The notes under the pieces: model-generated
Databases searched by the model: none
Told to the model about the DNA's origin: nothing
Seen by the model: only the letters and a program-made list of their open reading frames with translations
Translations under genes and position numbers: made by a program
Shown: piece after piece, positions 24,309-31,194 of the stretch
How the letters are laid out: the number at the start of each line of letters is the position of its first letter
How positions within the stretch are numbered: the first letter of the stretch is position 1
IMG/VR virus record: IMGVR_UViG_3300044993_000595
Coordinates: 1-35,186 of that record
Origin: a virus
DNA length: 35,186 nucleotides
Reading direction: 5' to 3' (one strand)

Positions 24309-26664
24309 CTTTTGGTGCTCCTTTTGGTTGGATCAAATCTCTTCCTTGAGGACCAACTCCAATTTTGGAGTAAAGTTCAGAAAGTTTCTTAGACGCTTCA
24401 GACAGGCCTTGCATGTCAGTTTCAGATATCTTTTTAAGGTTTTGAGCAGCGGTGACGATTTCTTGCGAGAACGTTATAAGGTTCTGATTGGCAATGTCTA
24501 CCTGACCTGTAAAATTTTTCATGGTTTCCATAAATGCTTGATCGCCGGCTGCTTGACCTGCGATCATCTTGTCGGCAGCTCGAGCGGGCCCTTCTTCCAT
24601 TTTTAAGGAAGTTTGAATTTCTTGTGCTGCGGTTGCCCCTGACCGACCAAAAACGTTACCCTGTATGAAAGACTCTTGCTCTGCGGCGGTCATCTTTGCT
24701 ATCGCGGCAACGTCATAGCCCATACCAGAAAGGTATTTGCTTGCAGCTTCCCTGTACTCTGGAGAGCCTTTTTTTCCAGCGGCATCTAGATCTTTTAGTT
24801 TTTGTGCCTGCCGATCAATGTCCGCACGTGTAGATTGGGCCTCACGTTTGATTTGTTTTGCTTTTTTAACAAATTCTTCTTTTGACAAACCGACTGTTGC
24901 CGCCATACCCTCAACAATCGGACCACCAGCTTCTAGCTGTTCGTTTGTTAACTGAAGTAACATATTTCTCTGATCGCGATTCAAATTTTTCAGTGCAGGG
25001 TCACGATTTAATGCCGCAGCCTGAATGACACCACGAGCACCTCCTGCTTCACCAGATAAAGCTTCGGTAACTTCATAAGCCTTTCGTGCCCCCTGAACCT
25101 GAAACATATTTGTCCCAGCAACAAACTTAGAAAACCCTTCAACAACGCCTCTTTGATTGCTGTCGATAGCGCCAGATCTTGATATGATTTGGGTAGACAT
25201 GTCCACAAAGCGTCTTTGCTCTTCTGCGAACTGAGAGTCGTCAAGACCGATAGATACAGCCTCAGCCATTACCTTGACCATAGAAGCATTTGCTTCACCG
25301 GAACCAGTAGTAAGGCCTGAGATTCTGCCCATGGCAGTACCGGCATTTGTAAGGTTAAAATTTCTCTGAAGTGCGTTTACAGAATTCGCATTATCACGAG
25401 CAGCTCGAGTCGAGCCACCAGCCCCGATAATGTCTCCCATAGCTTGACGAGTAAGATCTGTAGTAAAGCCTGCACGGGTTCCCGAGATCAAGGACGAGAT
25501 CATCTGCTCATCGCTCATTCCCGTCATGCGCTGAGCTGAAAGGTTTGGCATCAACTCTTGTTGATACCTTTCGATAGCAGCCCTTCTTACTGGGTCTAGA
25601 TTTTTTCTTGCCTCAAGGTTTTGCTGGAAAGCAGCCGCACGCCTTTCTTCCATCTGAGATTGATAGGTACCAGCCATCCGACCCATGACATCACTAGTTC
25701 CGCCCATGGCAGAAAAAGCAGCACCGCCAGCAGCTAGGGAGCCTGCGATCAAAGGAACACCTATGGGGGCACCAAGACCAGAAGCGGTTAAAGCAACACC
25801 TGCAGCGGTACCAACACCTGCAAGGAGTTTCATCCCTAAGCTTATGTTGTCAATGGTTTTTTGTCTGTCGATTTCTTTTTTTGAATCAGTTAAAGCCTTT
25901 TGTATTTCTGGTGCAAACAAAGTTTGTTCAAGGCCCTGCCTGTTCATAACGTCACGAGCACCTTGCCCATAAATAGAACGAACGGAACCTTGAGCAGACA
26001 AAATTTCACGAGGAGCCTGATTGAATGCCGTAGCAATATTTGCCCCCATGACACCAGCAGCTCCGACACCACCTAAAAGACTCAACATACCAAGAGGGCC
26101 CATAGAGGCAATACCTCGACCGAGTCCAACAGCTCCTGCAGCAAGCTGGCCACCAAGGCCTGCACCACCGACGCCAGCGCCACGGAAAGCCGCAGCTCCA
26201 CGCTGCATAGCGCCAAGATATCCGCCTTCGCCATCAAAACCTGGACGTCGCCGATCCTGCAACGCTCGCATCGTAGCCTCTTCTGAGACTCTCATCTTTT
26301 CGCGATTAGTAGCTATCTGCTTTTCTATCTCAGCAGTATCCTTGGCCAACTTGAGCATTTCTTTTCTCTGCTCAAGTTGTTTGGCTATGGTCTTGGCAAG
26401 AGCTTCTTGCTGTTTGACTTGCTCTCTTATAAATTTATCTAATTCTTGACGAGTTCTACGGTCTTCCTGGTCAGCCCTAATCCTGTCTCCAGGAGTTGGG
26501 GCTGCCCCGAGTCCAGCCCTGGAAACGGCCTGTTTTACTTCAAGCTGAGCGCGAGAGCGATCAGAGGCCTGATAGACCGATTGAAGTTTTTTCTGCATCT
26601 GCTCTACAGCTCTGTCAAATTCTTTTGTGTCGATGACCGAACTGAACCGTATTTCCTTTTTCAT
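24301..26664 (-). CDS. Tape measure protein
   Basis: The 787-residue protein shows the composition of a tail length determinant. Residues 10-140 form long charged helices (VKQQEALAKTIAKQLEQRKE). Residues 150-215 and 275-322 are Ala/Gly-rich hydrophobic stretches (GVGGAGLGGQLAAGAVGLGR, SLAAGGAAFSAMGG) that could insert in membrane during DNA injection. The remainder is helical, to a disordered C-terminal tail. The start is at the beginning of the minus-strand block, followed by the hub. At about 0.15 nm per residue the tail would be near 120 nm, an inference from the family rule. No peptidase or lysozyme domain is seen. The ribosome-binding site is only a weak AGTAGG, so expression may be limited. 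Confidence 0.8.
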   Translation of the reverse strand: MKKEIRFSSVIDTKEFDRAVEQMQKKLQSVYQASDRSRAQLEVKQAVSRAGLGAAPTPGDRIRADQEDRRTRQELDKFIREQVKQQEALAKTIAKQLEQRKEMLKLAKDTAEIEKQIATNREKMRVSEEATMRALQDRRRPGFDGEGGYLGAMQRGAAAFRGAGVGGAGLGGQLAAGAVGLGRGIASMGPLGMLSLLGGVGAAGVMGANIATAFNQAPREILSAQGSVRSIYGQGARDVMNRQGLEQTLFAPEIQKALTDSKKEIDRQKTIDNISLGMKLLAGVGTAAGVALTASGLGAPIGVPLIAGSLAAGGAAFSAMGGTSDVMGRMAGTYQSQMEERRAAAFQQNLEARKNLDPVRRAAIERYQQELMPNLSAQRMTGMSDEQMISSLISGTRAGFTTDLTRQAMGDIIGAGGSTRAARDNANSVNALQRNFNLTNAGTAMGRISGLTTGSGEANASMVKVMAEAVSIGLDDSQFAEEQRRFVDMSTQIISRSGAIDSNQRGVVEGFSKFVAGTNMFQVQGARKAYEVTEALSGEAGGARGVIQAAALNRDPALKNLNRDQRNMLLQLTNEQLEAGGPIVEGMAATVGLSKEEFVKKAKQIKREAQSTRADIDRQAQKLKDLDAAGKKGSPEYREAASKYLSGMGYDVAAIAKMTAAEQESFIQGNVFGRSGATAAQEIQTSLKMEEGPARAADKMIAGQAAGDQAFMETMKNFTGQVDIANQNLITFSQEIVTAAQNLKKISETDMQGLSEASKKLSELYSKIGVGPQGRDLIQPKGAPKGE

Positions 26665-26789
26665 TATGCCTACTTAGCCTCTTTCAACAGAACCCTACCC
26701 TATAAAGATTGCCCTCATCTGCTTATATTCATGATATCATGTTGACATGGGCCAAATCTTCTGAGATACTAGCCTTGGAGGCAATTATA
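26665..26789. promoter_or_regulatory. Divergent control region with palindrome CATGATATCATG and plus-strand promoter
   Basis: On the plus strand TTGACA at 26742-26747 and GATACT at 26765-26770 are 17 bases apart, a good sigma70-type promoter for the operon that begins at 26790. The perfect 12-base palindrome CATGATATCATG at 26730-26741 touches the -35, a common place for an operator or activator site. The minus-strand tape measure gene must also start from this region, but no clear promoter for it could be chosen. Confidence 0.65.
26742..26770 (+). promoter_or_regulatory. Sigma70-like promoter TTGACA-17-GATACT
   Basis: The -35 is a consensus TTGACA, the spacer is 17 bases, and the -10 GATACT fits the consensus in four of six positions. 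The same GATACT is used in the promoter before the DUF932 gene at 33257. A transcript would begin near 26777, and TTGGAGG at 26775-26781 is the ribosome-binding site for the 26790 gene, so the leader is very short. Confidence 0.62.
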
Positions 26790-27032
26790 ATGACAAAGGA
26801 AAAGCTAGAAAACGAGATAGAATTTAAGAAAAAATGTATTTTTTACACGGAAAGACTTATCAAAGACCCTCCTAACGACAGTCTTTCGCAAACTATGTTA
26901 AACCAGGCCGCTAGGCTTAAAGCCGAGCTGTCTCGTCTTGAGGCGGAATTGGGCAAATTTAAAGACAGTACTAAAAACAAAAAACTTAAGAAAAAACAAA
27001 CACTTAAAAAGCAAAAAAGGAGCAAAAAATGA
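26790..27032 (+). CDS. Small lysine-rich coiled-coil protein
   Basis: The start is set at ATG 26790, which has TTGGAGG 8 bases upstream. An earlier in-frame reading from 26709 would cross the promoter and is unlikely. The 80-residue product is a helical coiled coil (KLENEIEFKKKC, then LKAELSRLEAELGKF) with a tail of mostly lysine (KKLKKKQTLKKQKRSKK). The basic tail may bind nucleic acid or an acidic surface. I know no family. It overlaps the next gene by 4 bases and is the first of six genes read together. Confidence 0.62.
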   Translation: MTKEKLENEIEFKKKCIFYTERLIKDPPNDSLSQTMLNQAARLKAELSRLEAELGKFKDSTKNKKLKKKQTLKKQKRSKK

Positions 27033-27388
27033 TTCTTTACACGATTGCAATATTGGCTTTAGGAGCCCTTTTGGGCGGTTATTTTTATCGCCAAAAATTC
27101 AAACAAAAGGCTCAAAAAGGTCTTGAAGCTATGTTTCACAAAGGGTTTGAGTCAGGGATAGAGAAGGCCCGGGCCGATCTAAACGCATCCCTTGACGCCT
27201 ACCAAAACGCAGAGCTTCAGGAAGAAGCAAAAATAGCAAAGCTTGCTGAGGAAATTGGTATCGAGGTAAAAATGGAAGAATCCTCTTGCGGCGCAGGGTG
27301 CGATCACTCTGAAACGTACTCCATCTCAGTGCCTAAAAAAACTAAAAAGAAAACAACCAAAAAGAAAACTAGAAAGTCTAAAAAATGA
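27029..27388 (+). CDS. Single-pass membrane protein with Cys motif and lysine-rich tail
   Basis: The 119-residue protein has one N-terminal membrane segment (residues 2-20, ILYTIAILALGALLGGYFY), followed by a basic stretch and a helical region of about 60 residues. Residues 86-94 are CGAGCDHSE, which could bind metal. The last 17 residues are almost all Lys/Thr/Arg. The positive-inside rule suggests that the long part faces the cytoplasm. It is not a known lysis protein: there is no second hydrophobic segment, no lipoprotein partner and no muralytic enzyme nearby. It overlaps both neighbours by 4 bases. Confidence 0.65.
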   Translation: MILYTIAILALGALLGGYFYRQKFKQKAQKGLEAMFHKGFESGIEKARADLNASLDAYQNAELQEEAKIAKLAEEIGIEVKMEESSCGAGCDHSETYSISVPKKTKKKTTKKKTRKSKK

Positions 27389-27777
27389 CATGGCTTCCAA
27401 TAGGCTCTAGTGTAGTTTATCCGGACGGCGTTAAAAGAGGCCGTCCGCGAGATGGTGAGAGATTTGCTTATAACGGCGAAATCTACACCTGGGACAATCA
27501 AATTGAGCGATGGTCTAATTGGAGGGGTAAAATAGTTGAGTTTAAAGAAAAAGAAGGCCCCGTACTTTCTATGTATGACAACTGGACACACGCAGAATGT
27601 CAGCCACCGCTTACAAAGCACGAAGATGAAGCTAAGAAAAAAACTGAAGGGGAAAAACTTCGCGATTTCTTTTTTTCCAAAAATGAATTAGGCTGTGAGT
27701 GCGGTGTTTGGCTAACAGGTTCAGATCGCCACAGCAAATACTGTAAGCTTTACAGGGAGGAAAATGAGTGTGGGTAA
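27385..27777 (+). CDS. Unknown 130-residue protein with clustered C-terminal cysteines
   Basis: This protein is not recognised. The N-terminal part has a small SH3-like or Trp-rich appearance (NGEIYTWDNQIERWSNWRG). The C-terminal 30 residues contain GCECG, DRHSKYC and ENECG, with enough Cys and His for a small zinc site. Its start overlaps the membrane protein gene by 4 bases. Its end overlaps the 78-residue gene by 14 bases, so it belongs to the same operon. A function cannot be given. Confidence 0.62.
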   Translation: MTWLPIGSSVVYPDGVKRGRPRDGERFAYNGEIYTWDNQIERWSNWRGKIVEFKEKEGPVLSMYDNWTHAECQPPLTKHEDEAKKKTEGEKLRDFFFSKNELGCECGVWLTGSDRHSKYCKLYREENECG

Positions 27778-28000
27778 TTTTGTTGTTCTCGAACATCTCC
27801 CGTGGTTGGAAGTGCCTAGAATCGTTGGCTATTTTAACGATCTAAAAGAAGCAGAGCTTGAAGCGCAGAAACTTAACTCAAAAAGTTTTGATTCTAATTT
27901 CAGTGTTGGAAATCTTAGCTACACATTTGAGATAAGGCCTGTAATAACTTCGGAAATGTTCGAAAATATAAAAAGACTCACGCCTTCTTTGAGGTTTTAG
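27764..28000 (+). CDS. Unknown 78-residue protein
   Basis: The ATG follows an AGGGAGGAAA ribosome-binding site inside the end of the previous gene. The product shows a beta-alpha-beta order (FVVLEHLPWLEV, FNDLKEAELEAQKLN, YTFEIRPVI) suggestive of a small ferredoxin-like fold, and no catalytic residues. I cannot name a family. It ends directly before the next ATG. Confidence 0.6.
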   Translation: MSVGNFVVLEHLPWLEVPRIVGYFNDLKEAELEAQKLNSKSFDSNFSVGNLSYTFEIRPVITSEMFENIKRLTPSLRF

Positions 28001-28357
28001 ATGGGAATGGATAGCATCATCCTAACAGGAATGGTATCGCTTTCTTGCGGAAACATATCTGATACCAAGAGCGTAAAAAACGCCTGTTCAACAGGCATTG
28101 AAGCAGCAGCACGCCAGAGCGGCATATACGAAAATATAAAAAAAGAAGAAAATAAGCTTGCTGCAAAAGCAGAAAATAAGATCAAAAAACACATGAGCCC
28201 AACGACCATTGAAATTGTGAGTACAATGGTTCTATCTGGAAGGCTTCTTTTTGGGCACAACAGTTCTTTCAGATTAGGCAAGGGTCCTTTGGGAGGAAAC
28301 TATGTGTTTGAAACAAACACGAAAGATTTTTATCTAAAGATCGGTTGGGACCTATGA
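28001..28357 (+). CDS. Unknown 118-residue protein
   Basis: The ATG directly follows the stop of the previous gene, with TGAGG a few bases upstream. ATG at 28007 is a second possible start. Residues 38-62 are a charged helix (KKEENKLAAKAENKIKK). Around 66-84 a mildly hydrophobic segment follows, and the last 35 residues are strand-like (NYVFETNTKDFYLKIGWDL). The N-terminus includes one Cys, but not in a proper lipobox. No family is recognised. It overlaps the next gene by ATGA. Confidence 0.6.
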   Translation: MGMDSIILTGMVSLSCGNISDTKSVKNACSTGIEAAARQSGIYENIKKEENKLAAKAENKIKKHMSPTTIEIVSTMVLSGRLLFGHNSSFRLGKGPLGGNYVFETNTKDFYLKIGWDL

Positions 28358-28695
28358 ATCAGTACGAAGACAAAGCAAACAGAAGGCAAGTTTGGGAACA
28401 TAGGTTTGATTTTAAGGAAAACGGCGGATATTACATGAAGGTTTGTTACAGGCCCAAAAACCGTTTTTGGAAAATTATGCACAAGCTTGGTCTTATTAAG
28501 ACCCAAGTTCCGATTGCTGAAATTGAAAATAGTCCGATGGACTGGGAATATCTTTGTGTTGAAATTGTAGACGGCTTGAAAGTAAAAAGTATATTTTCCA
28601 CAACTAACGGCATCAAAACATTTCGAATATCCATACCGAACGAGACTGCGGACAAGTACGAGGCCATAATAAGTTTTGAGAGGCTTTACAGCTAA
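28354..28695 (+). CDS. Unknown 113-residue protein, last gene of the operon
   Basis: The start is set at ATG 28354, part of an ATGA overlap with the previous stop and preceded by TTGGGA. A TTG at 28345 in the same frame is less likely. The protein is mostly beta by pattern (YYMKVCYRPK, CVEIVDGLKVKSIF, FRISIPNET) with a basic middle. I do not recognise it. The gene is followed by 286 bases without coding sequence, which hold the structured region and terminator of this unit. Confidence 0.58.
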   Translation: MNQYEDKANRRQVWEHRFDFKENGGYYMKVCYRPKNRFWKIMHKLGLIKTQVPIAEIENSPMDWEYLCVEIVDGLKVKSIFSTTNGIKTFRISIPNETADKYEAIISFERLYS

Positions 28696-28699
28696 AACC

Positions 28700-28714
28700 T
28701 TGTAATAATTACAA
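28700..28714. promoter_or_regulatory. Perfect palindrome TTGTAATAATTACAA
   Basis: Two 7-base arms meet around a single central base, 4 bases after the stop of the last operon gene. It is too tight to form a useful RNA hairpin, so a protein-binding site is more likely. No other copy was noticed in the window. Confidence 0.4.
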
Positions 28715-28750
28715 TTTATCTTAAGCGCCAATCTTTAGTATGACCGAATA

Positions 28751-28783
28751 GGTCCTGTTTAGGTTTAAGTCTGACCCAGGACC
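28751..28783 (+). ncRNA. Stem-loop GGTCCTG / CAGGACC
   Basis: The 7-base arms at 28751-28757 and 28777-28783 close a 19-base loop in which GGTT (28762-28765) can pair with GACC (28773-28776). GACC at 28742-28745 can instead pair with GGTC at 28751-28754, so two folds compete. It directly precedes the branched structure at 28784-28860 and may be part of the same RNA. Confidence 0.4.
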
Positions 28784-28860
28784 GGCCTAGGTTTCATAAA
28801 TCTCAATTAGACTAAAAAGAGATGAAATCCTCGACGAGGATACCTAGGCTCTTTTTTCTT
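28784..28860 (+). ncRNA. Candidate branched RNA with U-tract end
   Basis: Three helices can form together. P1 pairs GCCTAGGT (28785-28792) with ACCTAGGC (28842-28849). Inside it, ATCTC (28800-28804) pairs with GAGAT (28819-28823). ATCCTC (28827-28832) pairs with GAGGAT (28836-28841) around a GAC loop. TCTTTTTTCTT follows at once, as in an intrinsic terminator. It is not a tRNA or any riboswitch I recognise. It may be a stable small RNA, or a complex terminator for the operon that ends at 28695. Confidence 0.42.
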
Positions 28861-28927
28861 GATTTTATAAAAATGTGAGTTAATTTTATTTTACCCTCCA
28901 CAATAAAAAACAGTTCCCCATTGTTTC

Positions 28928-28959
28928 AAGCCCCTCCAAAAGAGGGGTTTGTTTTTTTT
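28928..28959 (+). terminator. Strong intrinsic terminator
   Basis: AAGCCCCTC and GAGGGGTTT pair over 9 positions, with one G-U, around a CAAAA loop. They are followed by GTTTTTTTT. This closes the 26790-28695 transcription unit and insulates the gene at 28982. Confidence 0.85.
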
Positions 28960-28962
28960 GGG

Positions 28963-28976
28963 ACTATGATATCATG
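28963..28976 (+). promoter_or_regulatory. -10 like TATGAT inside palindrome ATGATATCATG
   Basis: TATGAT at 28965-28970 fits a -10 in five of six positions, and no -35 precedes it (the terminator occupies that space). The 11-base sequence ATGATATCATG at 28966-28976 is identical to 26731-26741. A transcript starting about 7 bases after the box would leave fewer than 10 bases before the ATG at 28982. Confidence 0.5.
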
Positions 28977-28981
28977 TAAAT

Positions 28982-29809
28982 ATGAAAACAAACATAGATA
29001 TAATGCTTTTTAAAGCCGGAAAAGAAGACAAGTTCAAAAGAGCAGACCTAGTTCTTGAAAGGGCTTCCAAAACAGGCTTCGTTGAAATGTACACAATGGA
29101 ATGCACAAAATGGAACTACCCCGACAACGGTAAAAATACCGAGCTTCCAAAAGAAGATGGCACCTTTGATGTGGAAGGCCACTCGTGCTCTGATATTCAG
29201 GCGGTTTGGGATGTTCGATGGTGGGAAAGGCGACACTGGCACACTATCAAGGATAGTGTTATAAACTACCTCGAGGGCATCAAAGAGTTCATCATAGATG
29301 ATTTTAAGTTTTGGATAAAAAAAGAACCAAAGTATCTTTTCAAAAAGATGAAGGACTGGCTATTCATCAACCCATTTAAGGTTCAGCAGGAAGGATGGGT
29401 TTGGGTGGTAGACTCTCTATCTGCTTCGATGAAGTCTGCGGCCTATGAACTTGCAGACGACTTAATATCCATAGAACAGGGCTTCGAAAGCTCTATAGAG
29501 CGTTTTACAAGAACAGGAAAAATCAACGAAGTGAAAAAAGTACAAGCAAGAGCTGACGAGCTGATGGCTACCGAGGCCGGTCGTCACCAGGTATTCTTGC
29601 ACATGGTTAAAGAAGATAACCTTGTAAAGGTTACAGATTACATGTGGGTGAACGAAAACGATCCGACATGTTTTGTTATAGACGACAATTTTATGCCGTT
29701 TAACATGAAAAACGGCTGGTCGCCAGAAATGCTCACAAAAGTCATCTCGTATTGGTTCCGTGTATTCTACGGAGTAGATGTGACCGTAAAAGTAAAGGAA
29801 AACAGATGA
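28982..29809 (+). CDS. Unknown 275-residue protein, possibly leaderless
   Basis: I do not recognise this protein. It is rich in Trp and aromatic residues around 78-110 (VRWWERRHWHTIKD, DDFKFWIKKEPKYLFKKMK) and helical between 125 and 200. The C-terminal part has CFVIDDNFMPFNMKNGWSPE and ends basic. The segment MYTMECTKW to EGHSCSDI holds two Cys. There is no Shine-Dalgarno sequence, since ATGTAAAT precedes the ATG. The stop overlaps the start of the oxygenase gene by ATGA, so the two are probably coupled and may act in one pathway. Confidence 0.7.
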   Translation: MKTNIDIMLFKAGKEDKFKRADLVLERASKTGFVEMYTMECTKWNYPDNGKNTELPKEDGTFDVEGHSCSDIQAVWDVRWWERRHWHTIKDSVINYLEGIKEFIIDDFKFWIKKEPKYLFKKMKDWLFINPFKVQQEGWVWVVDSLSASMKSAAYELADDLISIEQGFESSIERFTRTGKINEVKKVQARADELMATEAGRHQVFLHMVKEDNLVKVTDYMWVNENDPTCFVIDDNFMPFNMKNGWSPEMLTKVISYWFRVFYGVDVTVKVKENR

Positions 29810-30666
29810 GTAGATTAAGACTTATCCAAGATTTTGATGTAAAGATTGTCGACATGGAATCTGAAAAGTGGCCTGAAATGCTTGCGTATTCTTTTCGAAA
29901 TACCGGCTTTGCAATTTTGAAAAACCACGGGGTCGATTTCAGAAACATAGAAGTACTTTACGCTCAATGGACCGAATTCTTTGCTTCTAACCAAAAATAC
30001 ATGTACAAATCAAAAGACGAAAACAACGGATATATCCCTTTTCGATCTGAAAACGCAAAAGGAAACCCAGTGAAAGATCTTAAAGAGTTCTTTCACGTGT
30101 TTGCACCGTTTGAGAATGTTCCAAATGGCGTGAGTCGGATGATCACGAAAAGGGTGGCTGAAGATATGCTGAAGATAGCTAGGCACCTACTTTTTGTCCT
30201 TCAGCCAAACATTTCAAATGAACTTTACCGCTTACAGGGCGAAACCATACAAAACATGGTAAAAGATTCCAAAAACAACTTGTTAAGAGTCCTTCACTAC
30301 CCAGCTATCGAAGGCGAGGTGGAGCCTGGAGCAGTAAGGGCTGCAGCCCATGAGGATATAAACCTGATAACGCTTCTTCCTGCGGCAACACAACCAGGTC
30401 TTGAGGTTCAAGATCTTAAGGGTAACTGGCACAAGATTGAATGTGATCCTGGAACTATCGTGGTAAACGTCGGAGACATGCTCCAGGAAGCAAGCGGCGG
30501 AGTATTTAAAAGCACAACCCACAGGGTGGTCAATTCCGAAGGCGAAAACGTAGCAAGATACTCGATGCCACTGTTTGTACACCCTCGTCCAGAATGTATT
30601 TTAAGTAAGAAATACACGGCAGGGCAATATCTTGACGAAAGACTTAAGGAGATTGGACTAAAATGA
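29806..30666 (+). CDS. 2-oxoglutarate/Fe(II)-dependent oxygenase, isopenicillin N synthase-like
   Basis: The start at ATG 29806 is chosen because it overlaps the previous stop (ATGA) and follows AAAGGA. A longer in-frame reading begins inside the upstream gene and is unlikely. The 286-residue protein has an N-terminal helix domain (AYSFRNTGFAILKNHGVD) as in the IPNS family, where it precedes the double-stranded beta helix. The iron ligands are H182 and D184 (AAHEDINLITLLP) and H239 (STTHRVVN). The 2-oxoglutarate site is R251 and S253 (RYSMPLF). Members hydroxylate or ring-close small molecules. In phages, other iron oxygenases of this fold modify nucleobases or proteins, and the substrate here is not known. 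It overlaps the next small gene by ATGA. Confidence 0.9.
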   Translation: MSRLRLIQDFDVKIVDMESEKWPEMLAYSFRNTGFAILKNHGVDFRNIEVLYAQWTEFFASNQKYMYKSKDENNGYIPFRSENAKGNPVKDLKEFFHVFAPFENVPNGVSRMITKRVAEDMLKIARHLLFVLQPNISNELYRLQGETIQNMVKDSKNNLLRVLHYPAIEGEVEPGAVRAAAHEDINLITLLPAATQPGLEVQDLKGNWHKIECDPGTIVVNVGDMLQEASGGVFKSTTHRVVNSEGENVARYSMPLFVHPRPECILSKKYTAGQYLDERLKEIGLK

Positions 30667-30842
30667 AAAACAAGTTAAGCATGGACCCTTCGCCAGAATT
30701 TGCAAAAGATGCGATAGATTTGCTAAAAAAGATATCTGAAACAGCCAGCGAACAAGAAAAACTGTTTGAGATCGTTAAAAAACTTTCAGAGTATTACATG
30801 AAAGGTAAGCGGTATGACTTATACTCCCAAGAAAACCATTGA
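30663..30842 (+). CDS. Small 59-residue helical protein
   Basis: The gene starts at ATG 30663, overlapping the oxygenase stop by 4 bases, and ends at TGA 30840-30842 inside the next gene. The product begins MKNKLSMDPSPEFAKDAIDL and is two charged helices (LLKKISETASEQEKLFEIVKKLSEYY) with a basic tail. It is not recognised. The tight overlap with the oxygenase and the codon pattern support a real gene. It shares 29 bases with the following gene. Confidence 0.6.
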   Translation: MKNKLSMDPSPEFAKDAIDLLKKISETASEQEKLFEIVKKLSEYYMKGKRYDLYSQENH

Positions 30843-31194
30843 AGAAGAACAGGAAGAAATCGAGATCAAAGTTTCAAAAAAGATTGACGAGCTTTTGGCA
30901 TCTATAAAGCAGGTTGGTTCCATGTACGTCGAGCCTGGGGACGTTGTTCTGGTGCAAGTAGACAAAGATACTACCAATGAGATGATGGCAAATCTTCAAA
31001 AGATGTTATCAAAAGTGTTTAAGGACAATAAAGGTATCTTTACAACAGACAAAATTGAGTTTAAAGTAATAAAAAAAGGAGAATCAGATGGTCAACAAAG
31101 CAAAGAAATTGAAGATCTCAAAAAAGAAGTCGAGCAGCTCAAAACGCAGCTCCAAAACCTCCAAGGTTTCGTCTCAAAGCACACGCCAGTCTAA
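30814..31194 (+). CDS. Unknown 126-residue protein with two coiled coils
   Basis: The start at 30814 lies within the end of the small gene and has a GGTAAGCGGT sequence upstream, a weak ribosome-binding site. Residues 8-33 form a charged helix (EEEQEEIEIKVSKKIDELLAS). Residues 36-88 look like a beta-alpha unit (VEPGDVVLVQVDKD, DKIEFKVIKKG). Residues 95-120 form a second coiled coil (EIEDLKKEVEQLKTQLQNLQ). From 31088 onward its sequence is shared with the next gene in another frame for 107 bases. No family is recognised. Confidence 0.6.
   Translation: MTYTPKKTIEEEQEEIEIKVSKKIDELLASIKQVGSMYVEPGDVVLVQVDKDTTNEMMANLQKMLSKVFKDNKGIFTTDKIEFKVIKKGESDGQQSKEIEDLKKEVEQLKTQLQNLQGFVSKHTPV

Noticed and set aside
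26021-26449. Long plus-strand open frame of 142 codons across the tape measure gene
   Set aside because: It is antisense to a gene with clear tape-measure composition, is Pro/Ala/Arg-rich in the way of a shadow frame, and has no ribosome-binding site.
24301-26664. Bacterial methyl-accepting or filament protein instead of a tape measure
   Set aside because: The order of coiled coil and Gly/Ala hydrophobic stretches, and the hub and spike genes directly after it, fit a tape measure much better.
27029-28357. Inner and outer membrane spanin pair
   Set aside because: The membrane protein at 27029 has its long part on the likely cytoplasmic side and no lipobox partner is found. The Cys in the 28001 product is not in a proper lipobox.
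28330-28731. Minus-strand frame of 133 codons opposite the 113-residue gene
   Set aside because: It opposes a gene that is coupled by ATGA to its neighbour and would enter the structured gap. No start signal is seen.
28740-28860. tRNA or known riboswitch in the gap after 28695
   Set aside because: There is no cloverleaf, T-loop or CCA end, and the helices fit no riboswitch class I know. It was kept only as a candidate structured RNA.
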